Assembly: GCF_001984105.1 (NCBI RefSeq)
Contig: NZ_MTQM01000009.1
Span: 310,001 to 374,000, forward strand
Length of the DNA stretch: 64,000 nt
Source: Microbacterium sp. CSI-V
GTDB taxonomy: Bacteria; Actinomycetota; Actinomycetes; Actinomycetales; Microbacteriaceae
Reading direction: 5' to 3'
Shown here piece by piece: positions 45,427 through 53,272 of the stretch (positions are counted from its first letter, which is position 1; the number at the start of each line of letters is the position of its first letter). Under the pieces are notes generated by a model. The model was not told the origin of the DNA, did no database searches, and was given only the letters and a program-made list of their open reading frames with translations. The translations under genes and the position numbers were made by a program.

Positions 45427-46017
45427 ATGACCACTTCGAAGAGCTTCGGGTACATCCGCGTTTCGACCCTCGCGCAGAACTTGGACCGTCAGACGGATGC
45501 TCTGATCGGCGCGGGTATCGACGCATCCGACATCTACAGCGACAAGATTTCAGGCGCGAGGCAGAGCCGCCCCGGCCTGGATGACCTCCTGTCACGTGTG
45601 CGACCGGGCGACTCGATCACCGTCGTGTCCCTGGATCGCCTGGGCCGCAGCGCGCTCCACGTGCTCAGCACCATTGCAGACCTCGAAGACAAGGGCGTCG
45701 AGGTCATCTCGTTAAAGAAGGGTGAGAACTTCGCCGGAGCCACCGGCAAGCTCATGCGCGGACTCATGGCCCTGGTGGCTGAGTGGGAGCGCGACATGAA
45801 CGCCGAACGCGTCGCAGAGGCACGCGCCGCGAAAGCCGCACGCGCCAAGACCGGCGAGCAGGTCGCGGGACGACCCCGAACCGCCATGAGCGACGCGAAC
45901 GTCCGCCAGGTGCGCAAGCTGCGAGCCAAGGGCCGCACCGTGGCCGAGATCGTCAAGCTGACGGGTATCTCGCGCGCCTCTGTCTATCGAGCCCTGGGCA
46001 CCACCGACGCCAAGTAG
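45427..46017 (+). CDS. Serine recombinase (resolvase/invertase family)
   Basis: The 196-residue protein has the catalytic Ser13 in FGYIRVSTLAQNLDRQ, the arginines in SGARQSRPGLDDLL and VVSLDRLGRSALHV, and a C-terminal HTH (RTVAEIVKLTGISRASVYRA). Size and order match Tn3-type resolvases and Hin/Gin invertases. It may resolve multimers of the replicating element or invert a segment; no invertible pair was found by eye. ATG at 45427. Confidence 0.95.
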   Translation: MTTSKSFGYIRVSTLAQNLDRQTDALIGAGIDASDIYSDKISGARQSRPGLDDLLSRVRPGDSITVVSLDRLGRSALHVLSTIADLEDKGVEVISLKKGENFAGATGKLMRGLMALVAEWERDMNAERVAEARAAKAARAKTGEQVAGRPRTAMSDANVRQVRKLRAKGRTVAEIVKLTGISRASVYRALGTTDAK

Positions 46018-46080
46018 ACCGAGCGGCGGCGAGTCTCCACCGGCCCCTCAGCAACGCGCACAGCGCCTCTGGGAGGCTTT

Positions 46081-46350
46081 TCATGCACGAGTAGGTAGCT
46101 CTCCACGTCGAGCAAGCATCCCCGCGCCCTCCGAGGCCATGTCGATCATGTAGCCCGGATCGATACGAACGGCGGCGACAAACTCCCTCGTGAGGCTGTC
46201 CAGCCACGCGGCGAGCGCTGGATTGGTGGTGGCCATCTTGGCTCGCGCCTCGCACCGCCGACCGCAGAATTTCACTGCGAACCTGGCGAGCGCATACGAC
46301 GCACCGCATTCTGGGCAGACGAGCGGCGTCGAGGTGGGGGCGTCGGGCAT
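46081..46350 (-). CDS. Small zinc-ribbon protein, unknown
   Basis: The 89-residue product has four Cys in a ribbon pattern: LVCPECGASYAL and VKFCGRRCEARAK, followed by a helical tail. It is the third gene of a leftward set, 17 bases after its neighbour. ATG at 46350 has GGAG just upstream. Such small ribbon proteins in mobile elements often bind nucleic acid or protein partners; function unknown. Confidence 0.6.
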   Translation of the reverse strand: MPDAPTSTPLVCPECGASYALARFAVKFCGRRCEARAKMATTNPALAAWLDSLTREFVAAVRIDPGYMIDMASEGAGMLARRGELPTRA

Positions 46351-46367
46351 GCTCCGAGGCTACGACC

Positions 46368-46670
46368 TCACCCCGCCACCCCCTCGTAATCGGCGTTGTC
46401 ACCCTCAAACGTCACCCTGGACTCTCGACCCGCGCAGGAGGCGGCATTCTCGAACTCCGCGAGGGCGTCGCACATGACCGAGGAATCCGCCGTTCGATAC
46501 CAACGCGCACAGGAGACCGCGACCTGCGCCAGCAGTTCGAGATCAGCCCCGGCGACCGCGCGTAGCTCCTCGATCACGGGGGCGGGACTGCCCACGAGCA
46601 GGTTTCGCGCGATGATCGCGCTCAGACGCACGTCCAAGGCAGTGCGAGGTGTAAGGCGTCGCGAGGGCAC
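46368..46670 (-). CDS. Unknown 100-residue element protein
   Basis: GTG at 46670 begins 14 bases after the stop of the 300-residue gene. The product is helical (TALDVRLSAIIARNLLVG, PVIEELRAVAGADLELLA) with Cys in VSCARWYRTADSSVMCDA. It has good coding character but no family I know. It is part of the 46081-47587 operon. Confidence 0.6.
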   Translation of the reverse strand: MPSRRLTPRTALDVRLSAIIARNLLVGSPAPVIEELRAVAGADLELLAQVAVSCARWYRTADSSVMCDALAEFENAASCAGRESRVTFEGDNADYEGVAG

Positions 46671-46684
46671 GCCTGCACGATAGG

Positions 46685-47587
46685 TCAGGCCTCCGACGCC
46701 CGGGCTCCAGCCTCGCGGAGCGCCTGCGCCACGTCCGGGGGTATCGAGTTCACAAGGCGAGCTTCATGCGCGGGGTTGACGAAGGGACCGGGGGTAACGC
46801 CGACCCAGGCATGCAAGGACTTGGACCACGCTTCAACTGCCCTCTGAACGGTCAGCCCGATGAGCCGAGCGGAGGTATCGGGGCGATCCCAAGTAGAGAC
46901 CGCGTGTACCTGCTCCCCGTGCGCCATCCCAGACAGGCCCGCGTACAGCCCGGCAAGCGAAGGGATTTCCGCGTCGATGCGCTGCGTGTATTGAAACCCG
47001 GTCTTTGCCTCTGTCCTTCCGACCCTGACGGTTGAGATGTCATCGAAGACAATCTGGCCGCGCGTGCGCGGAACTACATGGACCCGCTGTGTCTTCAGGT
47101 ATCCGATGAGTTCGTTCTTCAGTTCTTTGAACCGCTCCGCGTCCTTGTCGAGCGTGTTGGCGATGCCTTTGTCAAAAGCTCGGAACATTGCTGCGTAAGC
47201 GCGCGCGGCGCGTTCGTCCGTGTTTGCCTCCGCCGACAGTAGCCAGGACGAGTTCGCAGCCACCTCGACAACCGCGCGGGCGACCGCAACGGACGGAAGC
47301 GCGAAATAGGTTTCGTTCACTAACAGGACGTTGAGCCCCTGGAGGTTCGCCACGAGAGCGTTGCCCAAGGTCTCGACGTGGGTCAGTCGGTAGTCCATGG
47401 CCAGCTTGTGCGAACCGCTCCGCACCGCGGCCATGTCCGCCCCTAGCGGACTGGAGAGTGAGGCTCTCTCGATTCTGTCACTCAGCTTCTCCATTGATGC
47501 GTCCGCGTGATTTAGGCACTGCCGCACAATGGCCACCGCAGCGGCGAGCGCCATCTGAAAGTGAGGATTTCCAACCTCGCTTCTCAT
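46685..47587 (-). CDS. Unknown 300-residue helical protein, element cargo
   Basis: ATG at 47587. The product is almost all helical (GNALVANLQGLNVLLVNETY, SVAVARAVVEVAANSSWLLS) with a short beta or linker section (RGQIVFDDISTVRVGRTEAK) and a conserved-looking SGMAHGEQVHAV motif. The run ARAVVEVAANSSWLL...RAARAYAAM resembles proteins annotated as DUF5677- or HEPN-like, but I cannot confirm it. It heads a three-gene leftward operon and is divergent from the membrane protein gene at 47677. Confidence 0.7.
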   Translation of the reverse strand: MRSEVGNPHFQMALAAAVAIVRQCLNHADASMEKLSDRIERASLSSPLGADMAAVRSGSHKLAMDYRLTHVETLGNALVANLQGLNVLLVNETYFALPSVAVARAVVEVAANSSWLLSAEANTDERAARAYAAMFRAFDKGIANTLDKDAERFKELKNELIGYLKTQRVHVVPRTRGQIVFDDISTVRVGRTEAKTGFQYTQRIDAEIPSLAGLYAGLSGMAHGEQVHAVSTWDRPDTSARLIGLTVQRAVEAWSKSLHAWVGVTPGPFVNPAHEARLVNSIPPDVAQALREAGARASEA

Positions 47588-47676
47588 CAGACACAGGCGT
47601 TATCGAACACCCGTCACCTCCGACACGCGCTGCCAACAGACGAACTGGCGCATGCCCCGAATGGGAGGATGCGGCT

Positions 47677-48432
47677 GTGTTCGTACCGCTCACGATAATC
47701 GCAGCCTCCGTCAGTTCTGAACCAGCTTCGGTCACGGTGGACCCGCTCGCGCTCTACGTCCTCCCCTTGGCGCTGGCACTGCTGGGAGTTGTCGGGGTCG
47801 CCATCGGCGCGTGGATTTCCGCCCGCTCCGCGCTTCGCAGTCGTCTCATCGACATGAACGCGAAAGAAGCCGAGGCCGAACGCGAGTTCGGCGTGCGCGC
47901 AGTCGCGGCGGTCACGGACCTCGGCATCGCCACGCATCATCTCATCGAGGACTTGCAAACGCGGGGCGCGGAGCTGGCGCGGGGCGCAAAGGGCCAACCT
48001 GTCTCCGTGCTGCTTACGCTCGACCCTGCTCGGATGGCGCGGGTGACCGAACTGACAGACACGTGGCGGGCTGTACTCGCGGAGTCTCAGTTCTATACGG
48101 CAGGAGCCCTTGCGGATGCGCTTCGAGATTTCGACACCCAGAGAGACGTGGTGGTTCGAATGGTGAACGCGGCGGGCACCCCGCAGGACCTCGAAGAGGC
48201 CATGAAGGAGTGCGATGCGTTCCGAGACTTCTACGCTCGCCAGGTCTACCTGCGGCTCCAGGTGGAGAAGATGCGCGGGCGCGCTCGCATCTATCACCTA
48301 GCGCACGTTCGGCGTCTTCGCCACCTTGCGAGGTCGCTGACCGACGACCTTCAACGGGAGATGATCACTGGGGAGAAGTTGGCTCGCATCGCTCAGGCTG
48401 AGCGAGTGTTGCGCACCAGCAAGCCGGGCTAG
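47677..48432 (+). CDS. Membrane-anchored coiled-coil protein, unknown, element cargo
   Basis: GTG at 47677 has GGGAGG 9 bases upstream. The 251-residue product has one N-terminal helix (LYVLPLALALLGVVGVAIGA, about residues 24-43) followed by a long helical cytoplasmic domain (DMNAKEAEAEREFGVRAVAA, then YLRLQVEKMRGRARIYHLAH). It faces the 46685-47587 operon across 89 bases, so both may share regulation. Anchored helical proteins beside unknown partners are common in defence loci, but nothing here proves that. Confidence 0.75.
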   Translation: MFVPLTIIAASVSSEPASVTVDPLALYVLPLALALLGVVGVAIGAWISARSALRSRLIDMNAKEAEAEREFGVRAVAAVTDLGIATHHLIEDLQTRGAELARGAKGQPVSVLLTLDPARMARVTELTDTWRAVLAESQFYTAGALADALRDFDTQRDVVVRMVNAAGTPQDLEEAMKECDAFRDFYARQVYLRLQVEKMRGRARIYHLAHVRRLRHLARSLTDDLQREMITGEKLARIAQAERVLRTSKPG

Positions 48433-48621
48433 GGCCTGTGGAGTACCGCGCAGATGGACAAAACGACTTGTGTACGCTCGCCCTCGTGGACGGGCTGGAC
48501 ACTCCGAATTGCACGGTCTGCCTCGTTTCGGCCGGAGTCGTTCGGACCTGCCATCGATGCCCAGCGTTGCCCGTCCTGCCGGGCCGTCACAGCACCGTGA
48601 GAGCCCCGCCCCGGCACCCTC

Positions 48622-48819
48622 TCAGGTCGCGTCACGCTCTCCCTCGTCCAGCCACGCCTGAATCGCGCTCTCGCGGTAGCGGATGCGCCCGCCCGCGCGA
48701 ATGTAGGTCGGGCCGGTTCCGCGATACCGCAGCTGGGCGAGCGCGGCGACGCTACGTCCCAGGTAGGCGGCGGCGTCAGTCGGCGTCAAGAGTCGATCAC
48801 TGTTGTTAAGGTGCGTCAC
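48622..48819 (-). CDS. xis: Excisionase-like HTH protein
   Basis: The 65-residue product has the MerR-like excisionase pattern (LLTPTDAAAYLGRSVAALAQ, then YIRAGGRIRYRESAIQAWLD). It lies 38 bases from the integrase start on the opposite strand. It would direct the integrase toward excision by bending attachment DNA. ATG at 48819. Confidence 0.85.
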   Translation of the reverse strand: MTHLNNSDRLLTPTDAAAYLGRSVAALAQLRYRGTGPTYIRAGGRIRYRESAIQAWLDEGERDAT

Positions 48820-48857
48820 ATGGTGTTCTACGCAGTTGCAGCCGGGAAAACTAAGGG

Positions 48858-50069
48858 ATGAGCCAGAAAGTTTGGATCACCGACCGGTGGTTCTACACCG
48901 ACGGGCCTCGCATAGGACAGAAGAAGCCGACTCACGGCGACGGCTCGCGCTGGATGGTGCAGTACTACGAAACCGTGAATGGCGAACGCAAGATGCGCAG
49001 CCGCAGCTTCCCGAAGAAGGTCGATGCGGAAAGCTTCAAAGCGAGCACGGAGAATGCGCTACGCGAGGGCTCCTACGTCTCAGATGAGATCCGCAAGAAG
49101 ACCGTGGCCGATGCCGCCGCCGCCTGGATCGCCAGCAAGAAGAAACAAAAGCCCGCGAGCTTGGCGAAGTACGCCGACGCGGTAGAGAACTATGTGCTCC
49201 CCCGGTGGGGCTCGACTCGCCTAGACGCCGTCACACGCACCGACATCGACCAGTGGGTGTCTGCCCTTATGGACGGCTCCGCGCCCCGCAGAGAGGGCAT
49301 GCAAGGCTCCGCGAAGGGGCTCGCACCGGCCTCGGTCGCGGCAGTAAAGAACCGGCTGAACTCCGTGCTCCTCCATGCCTTGCGTGAAGGGTGGATTTCC
49401 CGTAATCCAGCGTCCGGCGTGGAATCCCCGCGCATCGAGTCGGACCCCATCGTGTTCCTGACCTACCCCGAGCTGGAACGTCTGATCGACGCAGCGCGAA
49501 TCGTCGCGACCGACCAGGACGCGCTCATGATCGCCGTCATGGGCAACATCGGACTTCGCCCCGGAGAGGTGGTCGCCCTTCAGGTCGGAGATGTCCTACT
49601 AGATCGCCGTCGCATCTCGATCTCGCGCACCGTGACGACCGACGCGGGCAACAAGCCCGTCTTAGGCACCAGCACGAAGACCCCGGCTGGGTCGCGCCTC
49701 GTCCCGATTCCTCCCCATCTCATTGAAGATCTCAGAACGCAGCTCGGCAAGCGTCGCTCTACCGCCCCCGCGTTCCCCAACAGCGTCGGCAACGTCGAGT
49801 CGCTCTCTAACTGGAGGAACCGTGTGTGGTCGAAGGCGAAGGCCGCAGCTGACGCCCCCGAGAAACTAACGCCGAAGGGCCTCAGGCACACCGCGGCGTC
49901 GCTGGCCGTCGCTGCGGGAGCCGACGTTCTGATGGTGCAGCGCATGTTGGGTCACGCCGACGCGAAGGAGACTCTGAACACCTACGCCAAGCTGTTTCCC
50001 GACCGCATGGATGAGGTCACCGCCAAGATGACGAGGGCCCGAGATAAGGCGCTTCGGAGAGCCTCGTAG
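48858..50069 (+). CDS. int: Tyrosine integrase of the tRNA-Lys element
   Basis: The 403-residue protein has an N-terminal arm-binding part, a core-binding SAM-like domain (TVADAAAAWIASKKKQKPAS) and the catalytic domain. Its catalytic residues appear as Arg in NIGLRPGEVVALQ, His-x-x-Arg in KGLRHTAASLAV, His in RMLGHADAKETL and Tyr in NTYAKLFPD. ATG at 48858. It sits 85 bases from the tRNA-Lys 3' end, as integrases of tRNA-targeting elements do, and should catalyse integration at the 36-bp repeat. Confidence 0.97.
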   Translation: MSQKVWITDRWFYTDGPRIGQKKPTHGDGSRWMVQYYETVNGERKMRSRSFPKKVDAESFKASTENALREGSYVSDEIRKKTVADAAAAWIASKKKQKPASLAKYADAVENYVLPRWGSTRLDAVTRTDIDQWVSALMDGSAPRREGMQGSAKGLAPASVAAVKNRLNSVLLHALREGWISRNPASGVESPRIESDPIVFLTYPELERLIDAARIVATDQDALMIAVMGNIGLRPGEVVALQVGDVLLDRRRISISRTVTTDAGNKPVLGTSTKTPAGSRLVPIPPHLIEDLRTQLGKRRSTAPAFPNSVGNVESLSNWRNRVWSKAKAAADAPEKLTPKGLRHTAASLAVAAGADVLMVQRMLGHADAKETLNTYAKLFPDRMDEVTAKMTRARDKALRRAS

Positions 50070-50074
50070 CAGTA

Positions 50075-50100
50075 GTCATCTTGCAGAAATCTTGCATCGG
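50075..50100. promoter_or_regulatory. Integrase arm-type sites, right end
   Basis: GTCATCTTGCA and TCTTGCAT recur here with the spacing and orientation seen at 40406-40430. They lie 5 bases beyond the integrase stop. Confidence 0.6.
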
Positions 50101-50115
50101 CCCAAGTATGCAGAA

Positions 50116-50148
50116 CGCCCCTCACCTAAAGAGTCCAGGTGAGGGGCG
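50116..50148. terminator. Element-borne terminator beside attR
   Basis: A perfect 12-bp stem CGCCCCTCACCT / AGGTGAGGGGCG with a 9-base loop lies between integrase and tRNA-Lys. It ends the integrase transcript and also replaces the tRNA terminator displaced to 40214. Confidence 0.8.
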
Positions 50149-50153
50149 ATTTC

Positions 50154-50229
50154 TGGTGCACCCCCTGGGACTTGAACCCAGAACCCACTGATTAAGAGTC
50201 AGTTGCTCTGCCGATTGAGCTAGAGGTGC
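50154..50229 (-). tRNA. tRNA-Lys (anticodon CTT)
   Basis: Acceptor GCACCTC / GGGGTGC, T arm CTGGG-TTCAAGT-CCCAG and anticodon loop ACTCTTAAT give CTT. The terminal CCA is encoded (TGG at 50154-50156). The 3' half is provided by the element; the left copy (attL) reads CGG instead, so the encoded CCA may have come with the insertion. Confidence 0.95.
50155..50190. repeat. attR: 36-bp repeat within tRNA-Lys
   Basis: It matches 40246-40281 at 35 of 36 bases and includes the T arm, variable loop and part of the anticodon arm of the intact tRNA. Confidence 0.92.
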
Positions 50230-50331
50230 GTTCCGTTCGGCCCGGAAAACGCGTTCCGAACCGAGGAATTACGTTACCAGGGTGACGCAGGCTCACCAAA
50301 TCGGCTCAGGCTCGCCGTCTATCCTGGTCGC

Positions 50332-51174
50332 GTGTCCCCCATCGATGAGCCGCTCTCGAGTGCCGCGTCCGTGACTTCCGACCCGTCGCTGCGCGACGAC
50401 CTCGCCCTCGCGCTGCGTCTCGCCGACGCCGCCGACGCCGTCGCCATGGCGCGGTTCGACGCGGCCGATCTGCGGATCGACACCAAGCCCGACCGCACTC
50501 ACGTGACCGAGGCCGACCTCGCCACCGAGCGCGCGATCCGCGGGAACCTGGATGCCGAGCGCCCCGACGACGCGATCCTCGGCGAGGAGTACGGGACCTC
50601 CGGAGACACCGCGCGCCGATGGGTCATCGATCCGATCGACGGCACGCACAACTACATGCGCGGCATCCCGGTGTGGGCCACGCTCATCGCGCTCACCGTC
50701 GACGGCGTGCCGCAGGTCGGCGTCGTCAGCCAACCCGCGCTGGGACGCCGGTGGTGGGCGGCGACCGGCCTCGGCGCGTGGACCAACGGCCGCGACGGCG
50801 AGCCCCGTAGCATCCGCGTGTCCGGCGTCGACGACATCGCGCACTCCAGCATCAGCTTCCAGAGCATCGAGCAGTGGGACGACGTCGACCTCGTCCCGAC
50901 GCTCGAACGCCTGGCACGCGCCGTGTGGCGCGACCGCGGGTACGGTGACGCGCTCCCGTACATGTGGCTGGCCGAGGGCCGACTCGAGCTCGTCGCCGAG
51001 TTCGGCGTCAAGGAGTACGACATCGCCGCGATCGCGCCCATCGTGCGCGAGGCCGGCGGCCGGTTCTCGGCGTTCGACGGTTCCGACCGGCTCGACGCGG
51101 AGTCGTCGCTCGCGACGAACGGCGTTCTGCACGACGACTTCCTCGCCTTCCTCCACGCGGAGGACACCCCGTGA
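50332..51174 (+). CDS. hisN: Inositol monophosphatase-family phosphatase, probable histidinol-phosphatase
   Basis: The 280-residue protein has the IMP motifs WVIDPIDGTHNYMRG and EYDIAAIAPIVREAGG, and the metal-binding Glu in ILGEEYGTSG. In actinobacteria members of this size, with THVTEADLATERAIR, are the HisN histidinol-phosphatases of histidine synthesis; inositol-phosphate phosphatase is the alternative. GTG at 50332. It overlaps the next gene by 4 bases. Confidence 0.88.
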   Translation: MSPIDEPLSSAASVTSDPSLRDDLALALRLADAADAVAMARFDAADLRIDTKPDRTHVTEADLATERAIRGNLDAERPDDAILGEEYGTSGDTARRWVIDPIDGTHNYMRGIPVWATLIALTVDGVPQVGVVSQPALGRRWWAATGLGAWTNGRDGEPRSIRVSGVDDIAHSSISFQSIEQWDDVDLVPTLERLARAVWRDRGYGDALPYMWLAEGRLELVAEFGVKEYDIAAIAPIVREAGGRFSAFDGSDRLDAESSLATNGVLHDDFLAFLHAEDTP

Positions 51175-51752
51175 CGCGGCGGACCCTCGCCGCAGCGTCG
51201 GCGGCACTCCTGACAGCGATCGCGCTCGCCGCGTGCGCCCCGAGCACGGCAGCCGCCCCCAGCGCGACCCCGATCATCCTCGAGGGCGGTCCGACCTCGA
51301 CGCCGGACGCGTCCCCCACCGACGAGTCCGACGCCGGGACGACCGACCCGACGTGCGAGACGATCATCCTCTCCTCGACCGCCGCCGACTTCGAGAGCAT
51401 CGGGTGGAAGCCGCAGAGCGAGCCCCTCCGCGTCGGAGCGACGGAGGTGCCCGACGGCATCCTGTGCAAGTGGAGCGACGGCTCTGCGACGGCCGCGGGC
51501 GTCCAGATGTTCGGCTGGGCGCCGATCGACGCCACCGCCGCCGACAAGGCGGAGGACGATCTCGTCGCCTCGGGCTGGAAGCGGGAGGATGGCGCGAACG
51601 GCGAGGTCTACGTGACCGAGAATCCCGACTGGCTCGCGGGGCGCGGTGCGGACGGCTACGGCATCACGTATCTCTTCGGCGACGGCTGGGTGAAGGTGGC
51701 CGACACGAAGCAGAGCCTGGTGCTCATCGACTGGCCGCAGGGTCAGCGGTAG
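51171..51752 (+). CDS. Lipoprotein, unknown
   Basis: The 193-residue product has a type II signal with lipobox LAAC (LLTAIALAACAPSTA), an Ala/Ser/Thr-rich linker and a compact C-terminal domain (CETIILSSTAADFESIGWKP ... SLVLIDWPQGQR). GTG at 51171 overlaps the hisN-type stop (GTGA). Its 3' end overlaps the convergent gene by 10 bases. Function unknown. Confidence 0.85.
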   Translation: MTRRTLAAASAALLTAIALAACAPSTAAAPSATPIILEGGPTSTPDASPTDESDAGTTDPTCETIILSSTAADFESIGWKPQSEPLRVGATEVPDGILCKWSDGSATAAGVQMFGWAPIDATAADKAEDDLVASGWKREDGANGEVYVTENPDWLAGRGADGYGITYLFGDGWVKVADTKQSLVLIDWPQGQR

Positions 51753-51997
51753 GGATTCACCGCGTCGACGGATCCGGATGCCGCGTGCCCCTGGTCCCAC
51801 GCGTCGCCTCGCGCTTCGCGCTCGCGCCAGATGCCGTCGAGCCGCAGCACGCGCTCGGCGAGGGCGACCCAGTCGTTCCACGACCCCGCGGGCACGGAGA
51901 CGCCGTCGGAGGCGACGGCGCGCCACGCCGAGGAATCGGCATCCGGGTCGAGCTGGAACGGACCGACATCGATGCGCTGGGTGCGGGGATCGGGCAT
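51743..51997 (-). CDS. Small soluble protein, unknown
   Basis: ATG at 51997 gives 84 residues: TQRIDVGPFQLDPDADSSAW, then GSWNDWVALAERVLRLDGIW and a charged tail. It has good codon bias and no membrane segment. It converges on the lipoprotein gene. I recognise no family. Confidence 0.65.
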   Translation of the reverse strand: MPDPRTQRIDVGPFQLDPDADSSAWRAVASDGVSVPAGSWNDWVALAERVLRLDGIWREREARGDAWDQGHAASGSVDAVNPYR

Positions 51998-52056
51998 CCT
52001 CCGACGCTAGGTCGCCGGCGCGGTGGGCGGCAAGCGGTCGCGTAGGCTCGACCCTC

Positions 52057-52596
52057 GTGGCTATCGGCGCGACCATTCACACCTTCACGGTGCAGCTCTC
52101 CGACGTCGATCGCGGCGTGTACGAAGAATTGCAGCTGCGGGTTGCCCGGCATCCATCCGAGACCGACCCGTACATGCTCACGCGCGTCCTGGCCTACTGC
52201 CTCGAGTACGAGGAGGGCATCGCCTTCAGCGAGGGCGTCGCCGCGACCGACGAACCCGCCGTCTCGGTGCGGGATCTCACCGGCGCACTCGTGGCCTGGA
52301 TCGAGGTGGGAGCCCCGGATGCCGCCCGCCTCCACGCCGGCAGCATGAAGGCCGAGCGGGTCGCCGTCTACACCCACCGCGACCCCGAGAAGGTGGCCGC
52401 GCCATGGGCCGGCAAGCGCATCCACCGCGGTGACGAGGTGCTGCTGCACTCGTTCGACCCGGGATTCGTCGAGCGGATGGCGGGCGCGATCGAGCGCCGC
52501 AACACCGCGACCCTCACCCGCACCGAGGGTCGCGTCTACCTCGAGTTCAACGACGCGTCCGGCGAGAGCGACGTGCACACGCGGTCCGCGGCATAG
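52057..52596 (+). CDS. yaeQ: YaeQ family protein
   Basis: The 179-residue product matches YaeQ: ATIHTFTVQLSDVDRGVYEE, the block RHPSETDPYMLTRVLAYCLE and GALVAWIEVGAPDAARLH. The fold is related to PD-(D/E)XK nucleases (Asp and Glu in this order), but the role in the cell is unclear. GTG at 52057. It follows a convergent gene and precedes an SMI1/KNR4 gene. Confidence 0.9.
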   Translation: MAIGATIHTFTVQLSDVDRGVYEELQLRVARHPSETDPYMLTRVLAYCLEYEEGIAFSEGVAATDEPAVSVRDLTGALVAWIEVGAPDAARLHAGSMKAERVAVYTHRDPEKVAAPWAGKRIHRGDEVLLHSFDPGFVERMAGAIERRNTATLTRTEGRVYLEFNDASGESDVHTRSAA

Positions 52597-52687
52597 ATCC
52601 GAAGGTCGCCGCATCGATAGCCTGGTCGCCGAAGCCGACCAGCATTCATCGACGTCGGCAACACTTCTCGCGATCCGGAGGATCCCC

Positions 52688-53140
52688 TTGGACGACCTCG
52701 TCATGGAGATAATGACCCTCGCACAGCGCGGCGAGGCCGAGATGGGATCTGGAGTCTCTGAGCAGGAGATAAGCGAGGCAGAGTCACTCCTCGGGTCTTT
52801 CCCGCCCGACTTCCACGTCTACCTCCGGACGTTCGCGTGGATGTCGATCGGGAGCAGTGAATTCTTCGGACTCGGTCCCGACGTCGAGTACCCGTCGATG
52901 CTGGTCACGCAGGCGACGCTTCACGAACGCGCCGACGGCGGGCTCCCGTTGGACATGATCACGTTCTTGAACAATGGAGCTGGAGATCTGGCGTGCTTTC
53001 GCGGTCACCCGGACACCGACGACGTGGGAGCGGTCTACTGGTTCCTGCATGAGACCCGTGAACTCGAAGCGACGGGTCGGACGTTCACCGAATTCGTGCG
53101 CGAGTGCATCGACTGGGTCCTCGACGAATCGAATTCGTGA
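52688..53140 (+). CDS. SMI1/KNR4-family protein
   Basis: The 150-residue product has the SUKH/SMI1 pattern: VSEQEISEAESLLGSFPPDF, the WMSIGSSEFFGLG strand and FLNNGAGDLACFRGH ... VGAVYWFLHE. Such proteins often are immunity proteins to polymorphic toxins. I chose TTG at 52688 because GGAGG lies 7 bases before it; the next in-frame ATG (52703) has none. No toxin gene is adjacent. Confidence 0.85.
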   Translation: MDDLVMEIMTLAQRGEAEMGSGVSEQEISEAESLLGSFPPDFHVYLRTFAWMSIGSSEFFGLGPDVEYPSMLVTQATLHERADGGLPLDMITFLNNGAGDLACFRGHPDTDDVGAVYWFLHETRELEATGRTFTEFVRECIDWVLDESNS

Positions 53141-53218
53141 TGGTCACGGCCACCCGCGCGGGGAGCCCGGTGACCGATCTGCCCTGCACAAGGACTCACG
53201 CCCCGAGGGCATAAAGCA

Positions 53219-53244
53219 GAAGACCGCCCCGTGGGGCGGTCTTC
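53219..53244 (-). terminator. tmRNA terminator
   Basis: A perfect 12-bp stem GAAGACCGCCCC / GGGGCGGTCTTC with loop GT lies 29 bases past the tmRNA 3' end. Read leftward it is followed by TGCTTTATG. Confidence 0.85.
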
Positions 53245-53272
53245 CGTACTCCGTCGGTGTGACGATGGTTCG

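Larger units (their letters stand above)
40246..50190. mobile_element. Integrated mobile element of about 9.9 kb in tRNA-Lys
   Basis: The element is bounded by 36-bp direct repeats (40246-40281 and 50155-50190) that differ at one base. The right copy is the 3' half of an intact tRNA-Lys and the left copy is a tRNA fragment. A tyrosine integrase and an excisionase lie beside the intact tRNA. It also encodes a rolling-circle replication initiator, a serine recombinase, several small unknown proteins, a PIN-domain protein and a divergent cargo region. No FtsK/Tra, relaxase-coupling, capsid or portal gene is visible. It looks like an integrated plasmid, mobilizable element or phage satellite. The host word GGATGCC is rare in it (about 3 by eye against about 93 in the remaining 54 kb), which supports foreign origin. 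Confidence 0.93.

Noticed and set aside
48438..48809. Cys-containing open frame (C-x2-C ... C-x2-C) between cargo and excisionase
   Set aside because: It overlaps the excisionase gene on the other strand and ends in an Arg-rich run typical of a non-coding frame; only the first 45 codons look protein-like.
40246..50190. Complete prophage or conjugative element
   Set aside because: No terminase large subunit, portal, capsid, tail, FtsK/Tra or relaxase gene is visible in the 9.9 kb.
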